A DNA stretch of 64,000 nucleotides from positions 310,001 through 374,000 of the forward strand of contig CATLOR010000001.1 of the NCBI GenBank assembly GCA_950054255.1, in the 5' to 3' direction. Under the pieces are notes generated by a model. That model had not been told where the DNA came from, searched no databases, and was given only the letters and a program-made list of their open reading frames with translations. The position numbers and the translations under genes were made by a program. This DNA comes from an uncultured Rickettsiales bacterium (GTDB lineage Bacteria > Pseudomonadota > Alphaproteobacteria > Micavibrionales > GCA-2720935). Positions 46,163-54,869 of this stretch are shown here, piece by piece (within the stretch, counting starts at the first letter, position 1; every line of letters starts with the position of its first letter).

Positions 46163-47059
46163 ATGGTATCATACTATGAGCGACAAAATTCAGACCCATT
46201 TCATATGCGGGATGAAGAAGACACATTATCTTTGGCTGTTGTCAAAGTGGAAACAATGCGCGCTTTAGGTGTTCCTTTAATGAATGCGATTATTGATGTG
46301 CGTTCTCGCTCAAGTGAAGGAAAGCACCCTGCTCGTAATGAAGAAGATGCACGTAATCTTTCTTCGCTTGTTAAAACATCCATGTCCCTTGTTCGCCACA
46401 TTTCCTCTCGCTTTTCAGTGAATAACCCAAATAAACTATTGGCAATTAGAATTGGTTTAACAGGTTTTGTTGGCTCAATTGTGTCAGATCATTATAAAAC
46501 TTTTGCTGTTCTTCCAGATGAAGAGGCTTTATTTGAGTTGTTAAATAAAGTTGATGTTGTTTTATCGCGTCTTGATTTGAATAAGTGGGTTCAAAATTTA
46601 GAAGTTAATGATTGGCGCGCAGCTTATCATCGCTCAGATTCTTTGTTTTCATCTGGTCAATTAGAAGCAGGCGGGGTTTTAATACAGGCTATTTCTAAAT
46701 TTAATTTTGGGTTCGAAAATGAAGCGTTGCTGACTTATATAATGGATGAGCTCTCAGGCCGTGTTTCTCGTATTGTGGAGCGTTTGTCTTTTTCAAATGA
46801 AGCCTTATGGCAGAGAGATATGTTGGAGTTGACATTGGTGAAAACACTTTCGACTTTATATTATGAATGCCATATGGAAGAGATAGCGCGATTGAATAGC
46901 TTGACAGAAGAGGCGCAGCAAGAGTATATAACTCAGTATAATGGCTCATATTCATTGGATCCTATATGGCAAGCGTTTGATATGCGCGTGCATATGTTAC
47001 AAGTTTTAGCAGATCATTTAGATCTTAAGAATAAACAGCAATGGGCTGAAGTGGCTTAA
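46163..47059 (+). CDS. Hypothetical protein in the dot/pil region
   Basis: 298 residues, no signal peptide or membrane helix, predicted all-helical. No family recognised. The centre has a repeated-looking helix pair (WVQNLEVNDWRAAYHRSDSLF, then LEAGGVLIQAISKFNFGFENEALLTYI). No catalytic motif is visible. It lies between the DsbC-like gene and the transglycosylase gene on the same strand, so it may be a cytoplasmic accessory of the system. The Shine-Dalgarno is poor and the start is uncertain; M15 is an alternative. Confidence 0.6.
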   Translation: MVSYYERQNSDPFHMRDEEDTLSLAVVKVETMRALGVPLMNAIIDVRSRSSEGKHPARNEEDARNLSSLVKTSMSLVRHISSRFSVNNPNKLLAIRIGLTGFVGSIVSDHYKTFAVLPDEEALFELLNKVDVVLSRLDLNKWVQNLEVNDWRAAYHRSDSLFSSGQLEAGGVLIQAISKFNFGFENEALLTYIMDELSGRVSRIVERLSFSNEALWQRDMLELTLVKTLSTLYYECHMEEIARLNSLTEEAQQEYITQYNGSYSLDPIWQAFDMRVHMLQVLADHLDLKNKQQWAEVA

Positions 47060-47087
47060 GAAAAAGCAGATAATAAGGGTTAAGGAA

Positions 47088-47495
47088 ATGACAGCATCAA
47101 TATTAGCGACATGTATCTTTTTGGCATCACAGCAATATCACGTTCCCCCAGCGATTTTGATTGGTATATTAAAAGTGGAAGGCGGCACGGTTGGTCAAGA
47201 GGTTGGTCCTAACACAAATGGGACTTATGATTTAGGTCCGATGCAAATCAATACAGTTTGGTTAGAAGAATTATCAAAAAAATGGAATGTATCAAAAGAT
47301 GTGGCGCGTCAATGGGTGCGCGATGATGAATGTGTGAATGTGGGTGTTGGTGCTTGGATATTGCGTCGTAATATCAATGCAACAGGCGGTTTGTCAGATG
47401 GGTTGGCATATTATCATTCTCGTACACCGCATATTGGTAAAAGATATCGCCAAAAAGTGATTGAAGCTATGCAAAATGCAGGATTAATGAAATAA
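47088..47495 (+). CDS. Lytic transglycosylase, conjugation/pilus type
   Basis: 135 residues, a compact SLT domain. The catalytic glutamate is E31 in ILKVEGG, followed by the family's GPMQIN and a closing AYYHSRTPHIGKRYRQKV. VirB1-, TrbN- and PilT(IncI)-type enzymes of this size clear peptidoglycan locally for secretion systems or pili. Its N-terminus (MTASILATCIFLASQQ) is weakly hydrophobic and may or may not be a signal. The spacing to the dot genes (112 bp) leaves it possibly in the same transcription unit. Confidence 0.8.
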   Translation: MTASILATCIFLASQQYHVPPAILIGILKVEGGTVGQEVGPNTNGTYDLGPMQINTVWLEELSKKWNVSKDVARQWVRDDECVNVGVGAWILRRNINATGGLSDGLAYYHSRTPHIGKRYRQKVIEAMQNAGLMK

Positions 47496-47607
47496 ATTTA
47501 ATAAAAGTGATATAGAACGCTTGTAATATTTTCTCATGTCACTAAAATGTTTTTTTATCCTTAAGAATAAGGATTCTCAGGTCGACTTTTAAGAGTTTAT
47601 ATAAAAA

Positions 47608-48087
47608 ATGGTCAAAAACTACATTCTGCTTTCTTTATTATTCATCGTCATAGGATGTGCTCGTCTTGAGCCTTCAGATCCTCAATTGGTTGTTGAGCCA
47701 AATAGGGTTGATCTTCGTTTAGCCGAAGCTGCTGATAAGGCGGCTCAAGCAATGGCGACATTGGCCGAGGTTGAGGCGGCGAAAAACCCACCCCCTCTTG
47801 CGCAACGTTTAGATAATGTTCCTGTTGAGTTGAAGAGAACAGTGACAATTACATGGGTTGGTCCAGCAGATCAGCTTGTTCAGCGTATGGCGGAGAGATC
47901 TGGTTATCGTTTTACGGCTTTGGGTGATACACCCCCTATTCCTTTAATTGTGAATATTGATGTTGTGAACCGCCCTGTTATGGATGTTTTACGTGATATT
48001 GGCTTGCAAATGGGTCAACGAGGCTCTGTTGTTTTAGATGCTGAAAACCGTATTGTAGAGGTTCATTATGCGCCTGCTATTCAGTAA
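47608..48087 (+). CDS. dotD: DotD/TraH-type lipoprotein of a type IVB secretion system
   Basis: 159 residues. Lipobox IVIGC (Cys17), then an alanine-rich helix and a C-terminal N0/secretin-like domain (KRTVTITWVGPADQLVQRMAERSGYRF...PVMDVLRDIGLQMG). This is the DotD layout: an outer-membrane lipoprotein of the Dot/Icm core complex, equal to TraH of IncI plasmids. It is followed by dotC with a 20-bp overlap. A short hairpin (47557-47574, ATCCTT/AAGGAT) lies in the leader. Confidence 0.85.
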   Translation: MVKNYILLSLLFIVIGCARLEPSDPQLVVEPNRVDLRLAEAADKAAQAMATLAEVEAAKNPPPLAQRLDNVPVELKRTVTITWVGPADQLVQRMAERSGYRFTALGDTPPIPLIVNIDVVNRPVMDVLRDIGLQMGQRGSVVLDAENRIVEVHYAPAIQ

Positions 48088-48889
48088 TTCTCTTTTTATT
48101 TTCTTATTCATTTTTGTTGTTGGGTTTCTTCCTCAAGTTTCTCAGGCTGAGGATATGCCAGAAGAGCTTATCGAGCTCCAAGAAAAAGAAGCCGAAGGCG
48201 AATTTGACTCTGAAGAGTTTTCTTTAGAGATTAGAAAAGAAGCGCAGAAAGAAGCAGCGCTTTCTTATGGTGCGCGTGGTGGTTTATCAAAGCGTATTTA
48301 TGAAATTCGTCAAGATTTAAAAAAGCAAGCACGTGTCATGGATAAAATTTATGACTTTAAGCGTTTGCTTATTAAGGCGCCTTCAGGTCTTTTGATTGAG
48401 CCCCCGACAATTAGTGAGGGTGAAAATAACCTTATTATCTCAGCAGATGGACAAGAAGCGGCGGTTGCATCGCGTATCTTTAATATTAATGATCCTGCTC
48501 GCATTGTAACATCACCTCGTAACTGGCGTAGTTACTTAGAGCGTGAATGGGAAGAAGTACCTCCTCCTCCTGATATTTTACTTCCTCAAAATGCGGAGGA
48601 GCGTAGAAATTGGCGCAGATGGGTTAAAAAAGGATGGAAAGAAGGATATCAGCAAGCGGAAGAAATTTTCCAAACAGATATCGATCGTTTACAAGCAGAC
48701 TTTACAGGCATGGTAAGATATCGTATTCTACTAGCTCAAGGGATGGTCTCCCAACCTTATGCTTTATCTGAAGACTTTGGTATTACTGGCGGTGGCAGTG
48801 AAATGCGCGTTGGAGATAGAGCTGTGACAATTACTGGACCATCACAACTCAAACCAGGAGCAGAACAGTGGCAACCGGCAGACCGGTAA
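48068..48889 (+). CDS. dotC: DotC/TraI-type core protein, apparently not lipidated
   Basis: 273 residues. The signal peptide ends SQA-ED (cleavage after A27), and the whole protein has no cysteine, so it cannot carry the lipobox that DotC of Legionella and TraI of R64 have. The body matches DotC: SYGARGGLSKRIYEIRQDLKKQARVMDKIYDF, IEPPTISEG, then RNWRSYLEREWEEVPPPPDILLPQN and WVKKGWKEGYQQAEEIFQTDIDRLQ. It should be periplasmic, close to the outer membrane, bound to DotD. It overlaps dotD by 20 bp and dotB by 22 bp. Confidence 0.88.
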   Translation: MRLLFSNSLFIFLFIFVVGFLPQVSQAEDMPEELIELQEKEAEGEFDSEEFSLEIRKEAQKEAALSYGARGGLSKRIYEIRQDLKKQARVMDKIYDFKRLLIKAPSGLLIEPPTISEGENNLIISADGQEAAVASRIFNINDPARIVTSPRNWRSYLEREWEEVPPPPDILLPQNAEERRNWRRWVKKGWKEGYQQAEEIFQTDIDRLQADFTGMVRYRILLAQGMVSQPYALSEDFGITGGGSEMRVGDRAVTITGPSQLKPGAEQWQPADR

Positions 48890-50022
48890 GTCTTCTAAAA
48901 GAAGCTGATAAGCTAAAAGAAACATGGCCCGATGAGCCAGATCGCATGACAGAAGTGCATGTTGATCAGCTTTTACAGTGGTGTGTTGAAAAAGGCTCAA
49001 GTGATATTTCAATTCAAAGTGATAAACCTGTTTATAATGAACTGGGGGGAACGCTTTATCCAGCAACATATAGGGCTATTGATGCCTCAGAGATGGCTGC
49101 TTTTTTATCAAAGCTTTATGGTGCTGAGGCACAAGCACAGCTCGCCAGTGGACGTGATCTTGACTTGTCTTATGAAATTCGTCCTGATCGTGCGACACGT
49201 ATTCGTTTTCGTGTCAATATTACGGCGATTTTATCAAAGGGACGTGATGGTGCACAGATTACGATGCGTACCCTTCCTAGTGAGCCTATGCGTTTTCAGG
49301 ATCTGGGTATTGAAAAAGAAATTATTGAATCTTGGGCGCCACGCCAAGGGCTCGTTTTGGTAACGGGTCCAACAGGGAGTGGTAAGTCAACACTTCTATC
49401 AGCAGGAATTCGTTATTTACTTGAGCAGCCCGAAGGTTGCGGTAAAGTCTTAACATATGAAGCACCGATTGAATTTAGTTATGATAAAATTCAATCGCCT
49501 CGCAGTCTTATATCTCAAACAGAAATTCCACGCCATTTACCTGATTTCGCAGCAGGTGTTCGTAACGCTTTGCGTCGTAAACCAGAAATTATTCTTGTTG
49601 GTGAGGCGCGTGATCGGGAAACAATTGCAGCGGCTATTGAAGCAGGACAAACAGGTCACTTGGTTTATGCAACAGCCCATACAATGGGTGTGGCGTCAAC
49701 AATTCGTCGTATGATTTCTTCTTTTGAGCCAGAAGAGCGTGGGGAACGTGCTTATGCGTTAATGGAAACATTACGTATGATTATCACGCAGGCTTTGGTG
49801 AAAAAAATTGGTGGTGGCCGTGTTGGTTTAAGGGAGTTTTTATTCTTTGATGATGAGATCCGTGAAAAATTATTAGGAATGCACCATGATAAATGGGCAA
49901 CAGAAGTACAGCGTTTTGTTGAGATGCGTGGTCGATCGATAGGAAAAGCGGCTTTGATGTCTTTTGAAAAAGGTGAAATTTCTAGAAATGATTACTTAAT
50001 GTTAACACAAGGTAATGGATAA
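48868..50022 (+). CDS. dotB: DotB/TraJ-type secretion ATPase
   Basis: 384 residues (DotB of Legionella is 377). It starts with GTG, with GGAG about 8 nt upstream inside dotC. Motifs of the PilT/VirB11 class are complete: Walker A GPTGSGKST (about residues 167-175), Asp box TYEAPIEFSYD, Walker B EIILVGEARDRET, and the His box GHLVYATAHT. The LREFLFFDDEIREKLL region is DotB-like. A hexameric cytoplasmic motor, it energises type IVB secretion. It is distinct from the PilQ ATPase encoded 5 kb downstream. Confidence 0.92.
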   Translation: MATGRPVSLLKEADKLKETWPDEPDRMTEVHVDQLLQWCVEKGSSDISIQSDKPVYNELGGTLYPATYRAIDASEMAAFLSKLYGAEAQAQLASGRDLDLSYEIRPDRATRIRFRVNITAILSKGRDGAQITMRTLPSEPMRFQDLGIEKEIIESWAPRQGLVLVTGPTGSGKSTLLSAGIRYLLEQPEGCGKVLTYEAPIEFSYDKIQSPRSLISQTEIPRHLPDFAAGVRNALRRKPEIILVGEARDRETIAAAIEAGQTGHLVYATAHTMGVASTIRRMISSFEPEERGERAYALMETLRMIITQALVKKIGGGRVGLREFLFFDDEIREKLLGMHHDKWATEVQRFVEMRGRSIGKAALMSFEKGEISRNDYLMLTQGNG

Positions 50023-50066
50023 TAGAGAGTGTGTTGTTTTTAACCCTCTATAAGAAGGATTTATAA

Positions 50067-50339
50067 ATGAGTTGGCATTGGCGCAATAGTATGAAAACGG
50101 TTCGTTTTTTTATGTTTGATGCGAAAGCAGCAGGGCCGGTTTTTTTATTTTTAATGCATGCAAGAACATGGACTTTAGTGCTTTTTATTATTTCTTTATT
50201 TGTGTTTTGGACATTGGAAAAAAGAGGGTTAACATTCGCTTCTGCGTTACGCGCTTTACGTGTTTGGCTTCTTGGGGATAAAAGACCTGCACTTTTATAC
50301 ACAAAAAGACGTAAAATGGTTGATACTGGATCAATTTAA
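50067..50339 (+). CDS. icmT: IcmT/TraK-type inner-membrane protein
   Basis: 90 residues (IcmT of Legionella is 86). WRNSMKTVRFFMFDAKAAGPVFLFLMHARTWTLVLFI closely follows the IcmT pattern (RFF-D-A-A-x-P-x-F-L-x-L-H-x-R-W-T). Two hydrophobic segments and a basic C-terminus (GDKRPALLYTKRRK) follow. IcmT is a small inner-membrane subunit required for effector export in Legionella. AGAAGGA precedes the ATG. The order dotD-dotC-dotB-icmT equals traH-I-J-K of IncI plasmids. Confidence 0.88.
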   Translation: MSWHWRNSMKTVRFFMFDAKAAGPVFLFLMHARTWTLVLFIISLFVFWTLEKRGLTFASALRALRVWLLGDKRPALLYTKRRKMVDTGSI

Positions 50340-50393
50340 GCATAAAACTATAAGGGGTAGAATTATTTACAAGGATTCGTTTATAAGATCGTC

Positions 50394-51641
50394 ATGAAAA
50401 AAATTAAGTCATTATCTATTTTCTCTGTTGCTGTTTTGGTGGGACTAACTAGCTCGTCTGCGTTTGCGGGCTTTGAGTGGCGCCCTCCGCAAGATATTGT
50501 TCCATCTGAAAAAACAGACACGGCTTCTGTGATGCTTGATGAGCAAGCGGCTGTGATTGATACACAAACAGCTGTAAAAGTCGATCGTACACCTTTGCCT
50601 GTTGCTGTTGAGGAAACACTTCCTGCACCAAAACCAGCGCCCCAAATGGCAACACCTCGTCAAGAGCCAAATGAATATAAACCACCTTTAGAACAAAAAA
50701 TGGCACCAATGCCAACACAGATGGAGCAAGCGGCTCCTGCCCCTGCTATGATGAATAGCGCGCCTGTAAGTTTGACAGCACAAGATTTTTCTATGCCTCA
50801 AATGAAACAAGATATTGAAATCAACCCAACTGTTGCAACAGAACAAGGGGTTTCGCAAATTGTTGATGGCTTTGGGAAGCAAGTTCCTTTGCTTGTGGCT
50901 GTAAGACAAATCGTTCCTGTGGATTATGAGTTTTATTTTAATAAAGATATCCAAGTTAATACATTTGTGTCATGGCAAGGTGGACGCTCGTGGCAACGAG
51001 TATTAACAGATGCGCTTGCACCATCTGGTTTAACATTTACTTTGGTAAATGATAAAGATGTTGTTGCTATTTATAAAACAGGCACAGAAAGTGATTTATT
51101 ATCAAGTGAGGCTTATCAGCTTGCTAGAAATAAAGTGATTGCACCACAAGGAAATACAGAACTCCCAGTGACAACAGCAAAAACTGAAAAAGAGATATTA
51201 TCTCAAGATGCAAGAGATGTTTCAGAAGTTGTTGCTAAGTTACCTCAAGGGGAAGATGTTGAGTTATTAAATGACTCTCAAAGAGAAATGGAAAAAGCAA
51301 AAGTAGATGCAAAGACGCCTGCTAAAGTTAGTTTACCAACAGTTGCGTTTCAAAAACCAACGAAACCAGAGAAAAAAGTTTGGTATGGTGGTAAAGGTGA
51401 AACATTGCGCTCAACGCTTATGACATGGGCTCAAAAAGCAGATGTTGATCTTTATTGGGATTGTGAGTTTGATTATCCTTTGCAAGCAACATTTGTGGCT
51501 GAGGGTACTTTTGAAACAGCTGTACAAAAGATCTTAGAAGGATTTGATCAAGCACAACCAAGACCTCTTGGACGCCTTCATAGAAATGGTCAAGATGATC
51601 ATGCGGTACTTGTTGTTGAAGCAAATGGCTTAATTCGTTAA
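50394..51641 (+). CDS. PilL/TcpQ-type pilus protein with two TcpQ-like domains
   Basis: 415 residues. Signal peptide (MKKIKSLSIFSVAVLVGLTSSSAFA). A long Pro/Ala/Gln-rich linker (about 30-130) is followed by one N0-like domain (LLVAVRQIVPVDYEFYFNKDIQVN...WQGGRSWQRVLTDALAPSGL). A second linker leads to the C-terminal TcpQ domain (KVWYGGKGETLRSTLMTWAQKADVDLYWDCEFDYPL...FETAVQKILEGF). TcpQ/PilL proteins escort the secretin in type IVb pili. Two tandem domains are more than I expect for the family. The start of the pil genes is here. Confidence 0.8.
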   Translation: MKKIKSLSIFSVAVLVGLTSSSAFAGFEWRPPQDIVPSEKTDTASVMLDEQAAVIDTQTAVKVDRTPLPVAVEETLPAPKPAPQMATPRQEPNEYKPPLEQKMAPMPTQMEQAAPAPAMMNSAPVSLTAQDFSMPQMKQDIEINPTVATEQGVSQIVDGFGKQVPLLVAVRQIVPVDYEFYFNKDIQVNTFVSWQGGRSWQRVLTDALAPSGLTFTLVNDKDVVAIYKTGTESDLLSSEAYQLARNKVIAPQGNTELPVTTAKTEKEILSQDARDVSEVVAKLPQGEDVELLNDSQREMEKAKVDAKTPAKVSLPTVAFQKPTKPEKKVWYGGKGETLRSTLMTWAQKADVDLYWDCEFDYPLQATFVAEGTFETAVQKILEGFDQAQPRPLGRLHRNGQDDHAVLVVEANGLIR

Positions 51642-51701
51642 TTTTTTTAGTATTTTACTGATTTTTTTACAAAAGATGCTTGAAACATTCTTTTGATATT
51701 G

Positions 51702-51721
51702 TAAGCTATTGTATAAGCTAT
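51702..51721 (+). repeat. Direct repeat TAAGCTAT before the secretin gene
   Basis: TAAGCTAT at 51702-51709 and again at 51714-51721, 12 bp apart start to start, in the 117-bp gap before pilN, the largest gap in the pil string. It could be a regulator site, but chance is possible in A+T-rich DNA. Confidence 0.3.
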
Positions 51722-51758
51722 ACATTAGGCTTTATCTGATTCTTTTAGGAAATTTTCG

Positions 51759-53408
51759 ATGACATTATTCAAATTATCTTTTTGTAAAAACTTTTCTCAA
51801 GTTGTGCCTTCTTTTTTTATGGCTCTGGCGCTTTTAATTAGTGTGACAGTTTTATCTGCTTGTACGGATGAAAAACAAGCAAGAGACGGCTATGAAAAAA
51901 TCACAATGGAAGCGGATCAAGCGTTAACAAAAGCAGAACCACGAAGAATGGTTCGCCCGGCTTTGATTGTTGATGAAAAACCTTGGTATGGACATCAAGC
52001 GGTTCGCATGCGTAACGGTGATCCTTTACCTGTTGATTTCACACAACCTAATAGTGTCGTGATGACATTTGAGCGTGGTTTAACATTAAATGAGTTTGCG
52101 CGCCAAATACAAATCTCAACAGGGTTACGTGTTGTTGTAACTGCAGAAGATAGAAAAGAAGGATCTGGTGAAACAGTACAAGCACAAACATTCCTTCCAT
52201 TTGATGGTGTTGAAGTAACGGGTGGTCGTGTTTTATGGCAAGGCTCTTTAGATTCTTTGTTAAATCAAGTTTCAGATCAGTATGATGTTGAGTGGTCATT
52301 TGTTAATAATGTTGTTCGTTTAACATCACAAGTTACACGCACATTCATGATGCATGCCCTTGCTGGTGAAGTGACAACAACAGGATCGGTTGAAACAGGT
52401 AGCTCTGGTGAAGCGGGGAACCTTCCTTCTCAAAATGTTGATACAACAGTAACATTGGCTTTATGGGATGAGATTGAAGAGGCTGTTGAAAATATTTTAT
52501 CAAGCCGTGGTAATGCGACATTTTCTCCTGCGACAGGGACGATTACAGTTTCTGGAGCGCCAAGCTCTGTAAGAGAAGTTGAAGATTATCTGCGTTATCA
52601 AAATAGAATGCGTTTACGTCGTGTTGCTGTAACTGTCCGTGTTTTAAGTGTTCAACAAACAGAAACAAACAATGTTGACTTTAATTTGGAAGCGGTTGTT
52701 AAGCGTGGCTTAGATAACCAGCCTTTCTTCTTTGATGCGGGAACAGCTGGTGTTTCGACTGGGGTTGTGCGTGCTTTCCCTGCTGACTTAACCCGTGTTG
52801 AAATTGATGGGGATACAACAATTACAGATGCGACAGATGATGGTTTGAACGATTCTGTTTCTGCTGTGATTGATGCGCTTGCAAGAGAAAACCGTGTTGG
52901 TATTGTGCATACTGGTACAGTTGTAACACTCTCAGACCAACCTGCTCCTTTACAAGTTGCACGTCAAAGAACATATGTTGCGCGTGTTTCTGCCGCCGCT
53001 ACTACAGATTCATCGTCAACATCGCTTGAGCCTGGAACAGTTGAAGAAGGTTTGACAATGAATGTGTTACCACGTGTGATTGAACAAGATAGAGTTCTCC
53101 TCCGTTTAGGGGTTGGTATCACACAAGTTCGTGAGATTGCAGATTTCGTTGCGGGTGATTTAACAGTTCAGCTTCCTGATTTGGATACAACAGGATTTTT
53201 ACAAAATATCGTATTATCTGGTGGTGAAACATTGGTTATGAGTGGTTTTGAGCGTAATGACTCGACAGTTGAGCGTGCTGGTGTTGGTGATCCTAATAAT
53301 ATTTTCTTGGGGGGAACACGCGGAAATGAAAGAAATAGATCTGTATCAGTTCTTTTGATTACAGCAGATATTTTACCAGAAGATCCTTTTAACGTTTTAA
53401 AGCGTTAA
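51759..53408 (+). CDS. pilN: PilN-type type IVb pilus secretin (lipoprotein)
   Basis: 549 residues. A lipoprotein signal ends LSACT. Residues about 95-190 form an N-domain (LNEFARQIQISTGLRVVVTAED), and about 215-290 another (WDEIEEAVENILSSRGNATFSPATGTITVSGAPSSVREVEDYL). The secretin pore domain follows with RRVAVTVRVLSVQQTE, DALARENRVGIVHTGTVVTLSDQPAPLQVARQ and EGLTMNVLPRVIEQDRVLLRLGVG, closing with GGETLVMSGFERND. As in R64 PilN, the pore is lipidated. It should form the outer-membrane channel. DotH was considered, but the secretin C-terminal motifs rule it out. Confidence 0.9.
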   Translation: MTLFKLSFCKNFSQVVPSFFMALALLISVTVLSACTDEKQARDGYEKITMEADQALTKAEPRRMVRPALIVDEKPWYGHQAVRMRNGDPLPVDFTQPNSVVMTFERGLTLNEFARQIQISTGLRVVVTAEDRKEGSGETVQAQTFLPFDGVEVTGGRVLWQGSLDSLLNQVSDQYDVEWSFVNNVVRLTSQVTRTFMMHALAGEVTTTGSVETGSSGEAGNLPSQNVDTTVTLALWDEIEEAVENILSSRGNATFSPATGTITVSGAPSSVREVEDYLRYQNRMRLRRVAVTVRVLSVQQTETNNVDFNLEAVVKRGLDNQPFFFDAGTAGVSTGVVRAFPADLTRVEIDGDTTITDATDDGLNDSVSAVIDALARENRVGIVHTGTVVTLSDQPAPLQVARQRTYVARVSAAATTDSSSTSLEPGTVEEGLTMNVLPRVIEQDRVLLRLGVGITQVREIADFVAGDLTVQLPDLDTTGFLQNIVLSGGETLVMSGFERNDSTVERAGVGDPNNIFLGGTRGNERNRSVSVLLITADILPEDPFNVLKR

Positions 53409-53431
53409 TATCTAACTATTAAGACGGTATA

Positions 53432-54859
53432 ATGACAGACCAAACACAAGAAGAAGATTTTGACGATGTTGAAGATTTCGGCTCTTTAGAAGAAGAGAGC
53501 GGAAGTTTAGATGTGTTCTCAGGATTGGAGATGCCAGAAGGTGATCTTGAAGATGATTTCGAGCATGTTCTTGTACATCAAGGCAAGAAATATGCTGTTG
53601 GTCTTTTTTGGTTAGTTAATGATGAATTGAGCCCCGCTTCTCTCGCAAAAAGACGGGCGAAGATGGCGAAGGCAGATTATTATTGCTCTCGTGATACTGT
53701 TGTTTCTCAACATGGGTTTGGTTATTTATCTAAAGGCCACAGAGTTGGTATGCCAGCGGGTGCCGCGATTGTTGCGGATACGCTTGTTGGTGAATGGCAT
53801 GCTGTTTTAAAAGCAGATAATGGTTGGTGGTATTTGGCGGTTCACGGGGATGCATTAGCACCTAACGGGGATCGTTTCTTTAAAAATGAAGAAGAAGCAT
53901 ATGCGTTCTTTAAAGATCAATCAGAAAAATTTAAATGGCCACGCATTTATGCCCCAAATGATTGGGATGTTCCAAATGTTACAGCGGAGCTTTCTTTAGA
54001 TCGTATTCTAGGGGAACAACAAACAGCGGCGTTACTGCGTCCTGTAACATTAGATGCGCTATTTGCTGGGCGTCGTAATAAGTTTATAGCCTTTATTGGT
54101 TTTGTTATATTTTGTGCCTTGATCTTCTTGATCTCATTATTACCATCAATGATTTTATCAAATCTTCAACAACCACCTCCTGTGATGGCGGTTTCTGAGT
54201 TGAATATGGATGTTGCAGCGATTAAAGCCCCCCCTAAACCAAAAGAAGAAAAAATTGTAGAAGAAGTCGTTGAAGTTTTCTCGACGTTGAATATTCCAAG
54301 ACCGAGTGCTGTTATTGCAACATGTGGTGAGCAATTATCTAGGATCGTTCGTCCTATTCCAGGATGGAATATTACAGAGGCGACATGTAGTAAATCGATC
54401 GCAAATGTGAGATGGAAAAGAAGGTTAGGCTCTTTAGAATTGTTATTAAAAACAGCAGGTGTTTTTCCGAAAGGGGCTTTAGCGCGCTTTGAGAATAATG
54501 AATTTGTTGTGACCTCAACACTTCCAGATTTAACAGCATTAAGCCGCAGAAACTCTCCCATGGAAAGTAAAAAAGTTCAATTGTTACTCAATAATAGATT
54601 AAATCACGCCGGTTCTTTATCTTTGTTTTATGCCCGTAAACAGCAAAAACAAAATAATCGTTTAAGTTTATTTAAAGAAGAAGAAGTTCAAGATTTTACA
54701 AATGACCCTAAGAATTTAGATATGAAATTTGTGACACGTGTTGCACCTCAAACAGTGGCTTCTTATTTTGATGTTGATGGGGTTGAGATAACAGACATTA
54801 AATGGAGTTTCCAGTCAGGAGATTGGACATATGAAGGAAAGGTGCATGTTGAGCAATAA
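53432..54859 (+). CDS. pilO: PilO-type inner-membrane pilus assembly protein
   Basis: 475 residues. An acidic N-terminus is followed by a cytoplasmic domain of about 200 residues (HVLVHQGKKYAVGLFWLV...GWWYLAVHGDALAPNGDRFFKNEEEAYAFF). A single membrane helix near residues 212-238 (FIAFIGFVIFCALIFLISLLP) leads to a Pro/Lys linker and a periplasmic domain. This is the type IVb PilO2 pattern (PilO of R64), a bridge between the ATPase/platform and the secretin complex. The gap to pilN is 23 bp and to pilP 10 bp. Confidence 0.8.
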   Translation: MTDQTQEEDFDDVEDFGSLEEESGSLDVFSGLEMPEGDLEDDFEHVLVHQGKKYAVGLFWLVNDELSPASLAKRRAKMAKADYYCSRDTVVSQHGFGYLSKGHRVGMPAGAAIVADTLVGEWHAVLKADNGWWYLAVHGDALAPNGDRFFKNEEEAYAFFKDQSEKFKWPRIYAPNDWDVPNVTAELSLDRILGEQQTAALLRPVTLDALFAGRRNKFIAFIGFVIFCALIFLISLLPSMILSNLQQPPPVMAVSELNMDVAAIKAPPKPKEEKIVEEVVEVFSTLNIPRPSAVIATCGEQLSRIVRPIPGWNITEATCSKSIANVRWKRRLGSLELLLKTAGVFPKGALARFENNEFVVTSTLPDLTALSRRNSPMESKKVQLLLNNRLNHAGSLSLFYARKQQKQNNRLSLFKEEEVQDFTNDPKNLDMKFVTRVAPQTVASYFDVDGVEITDIKWSFQSGDWTYEGKVHVEQ

Positions 54860-54869
54860 GGCAGGTATT

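Noticed and set aside
51759..53408. The secretin as DotH/IcmK
   Set aside because: DotH is not a full secretin. This protein has two N-domains and a full secretin C-terminal domain as well as a lipobox, matching PilN.
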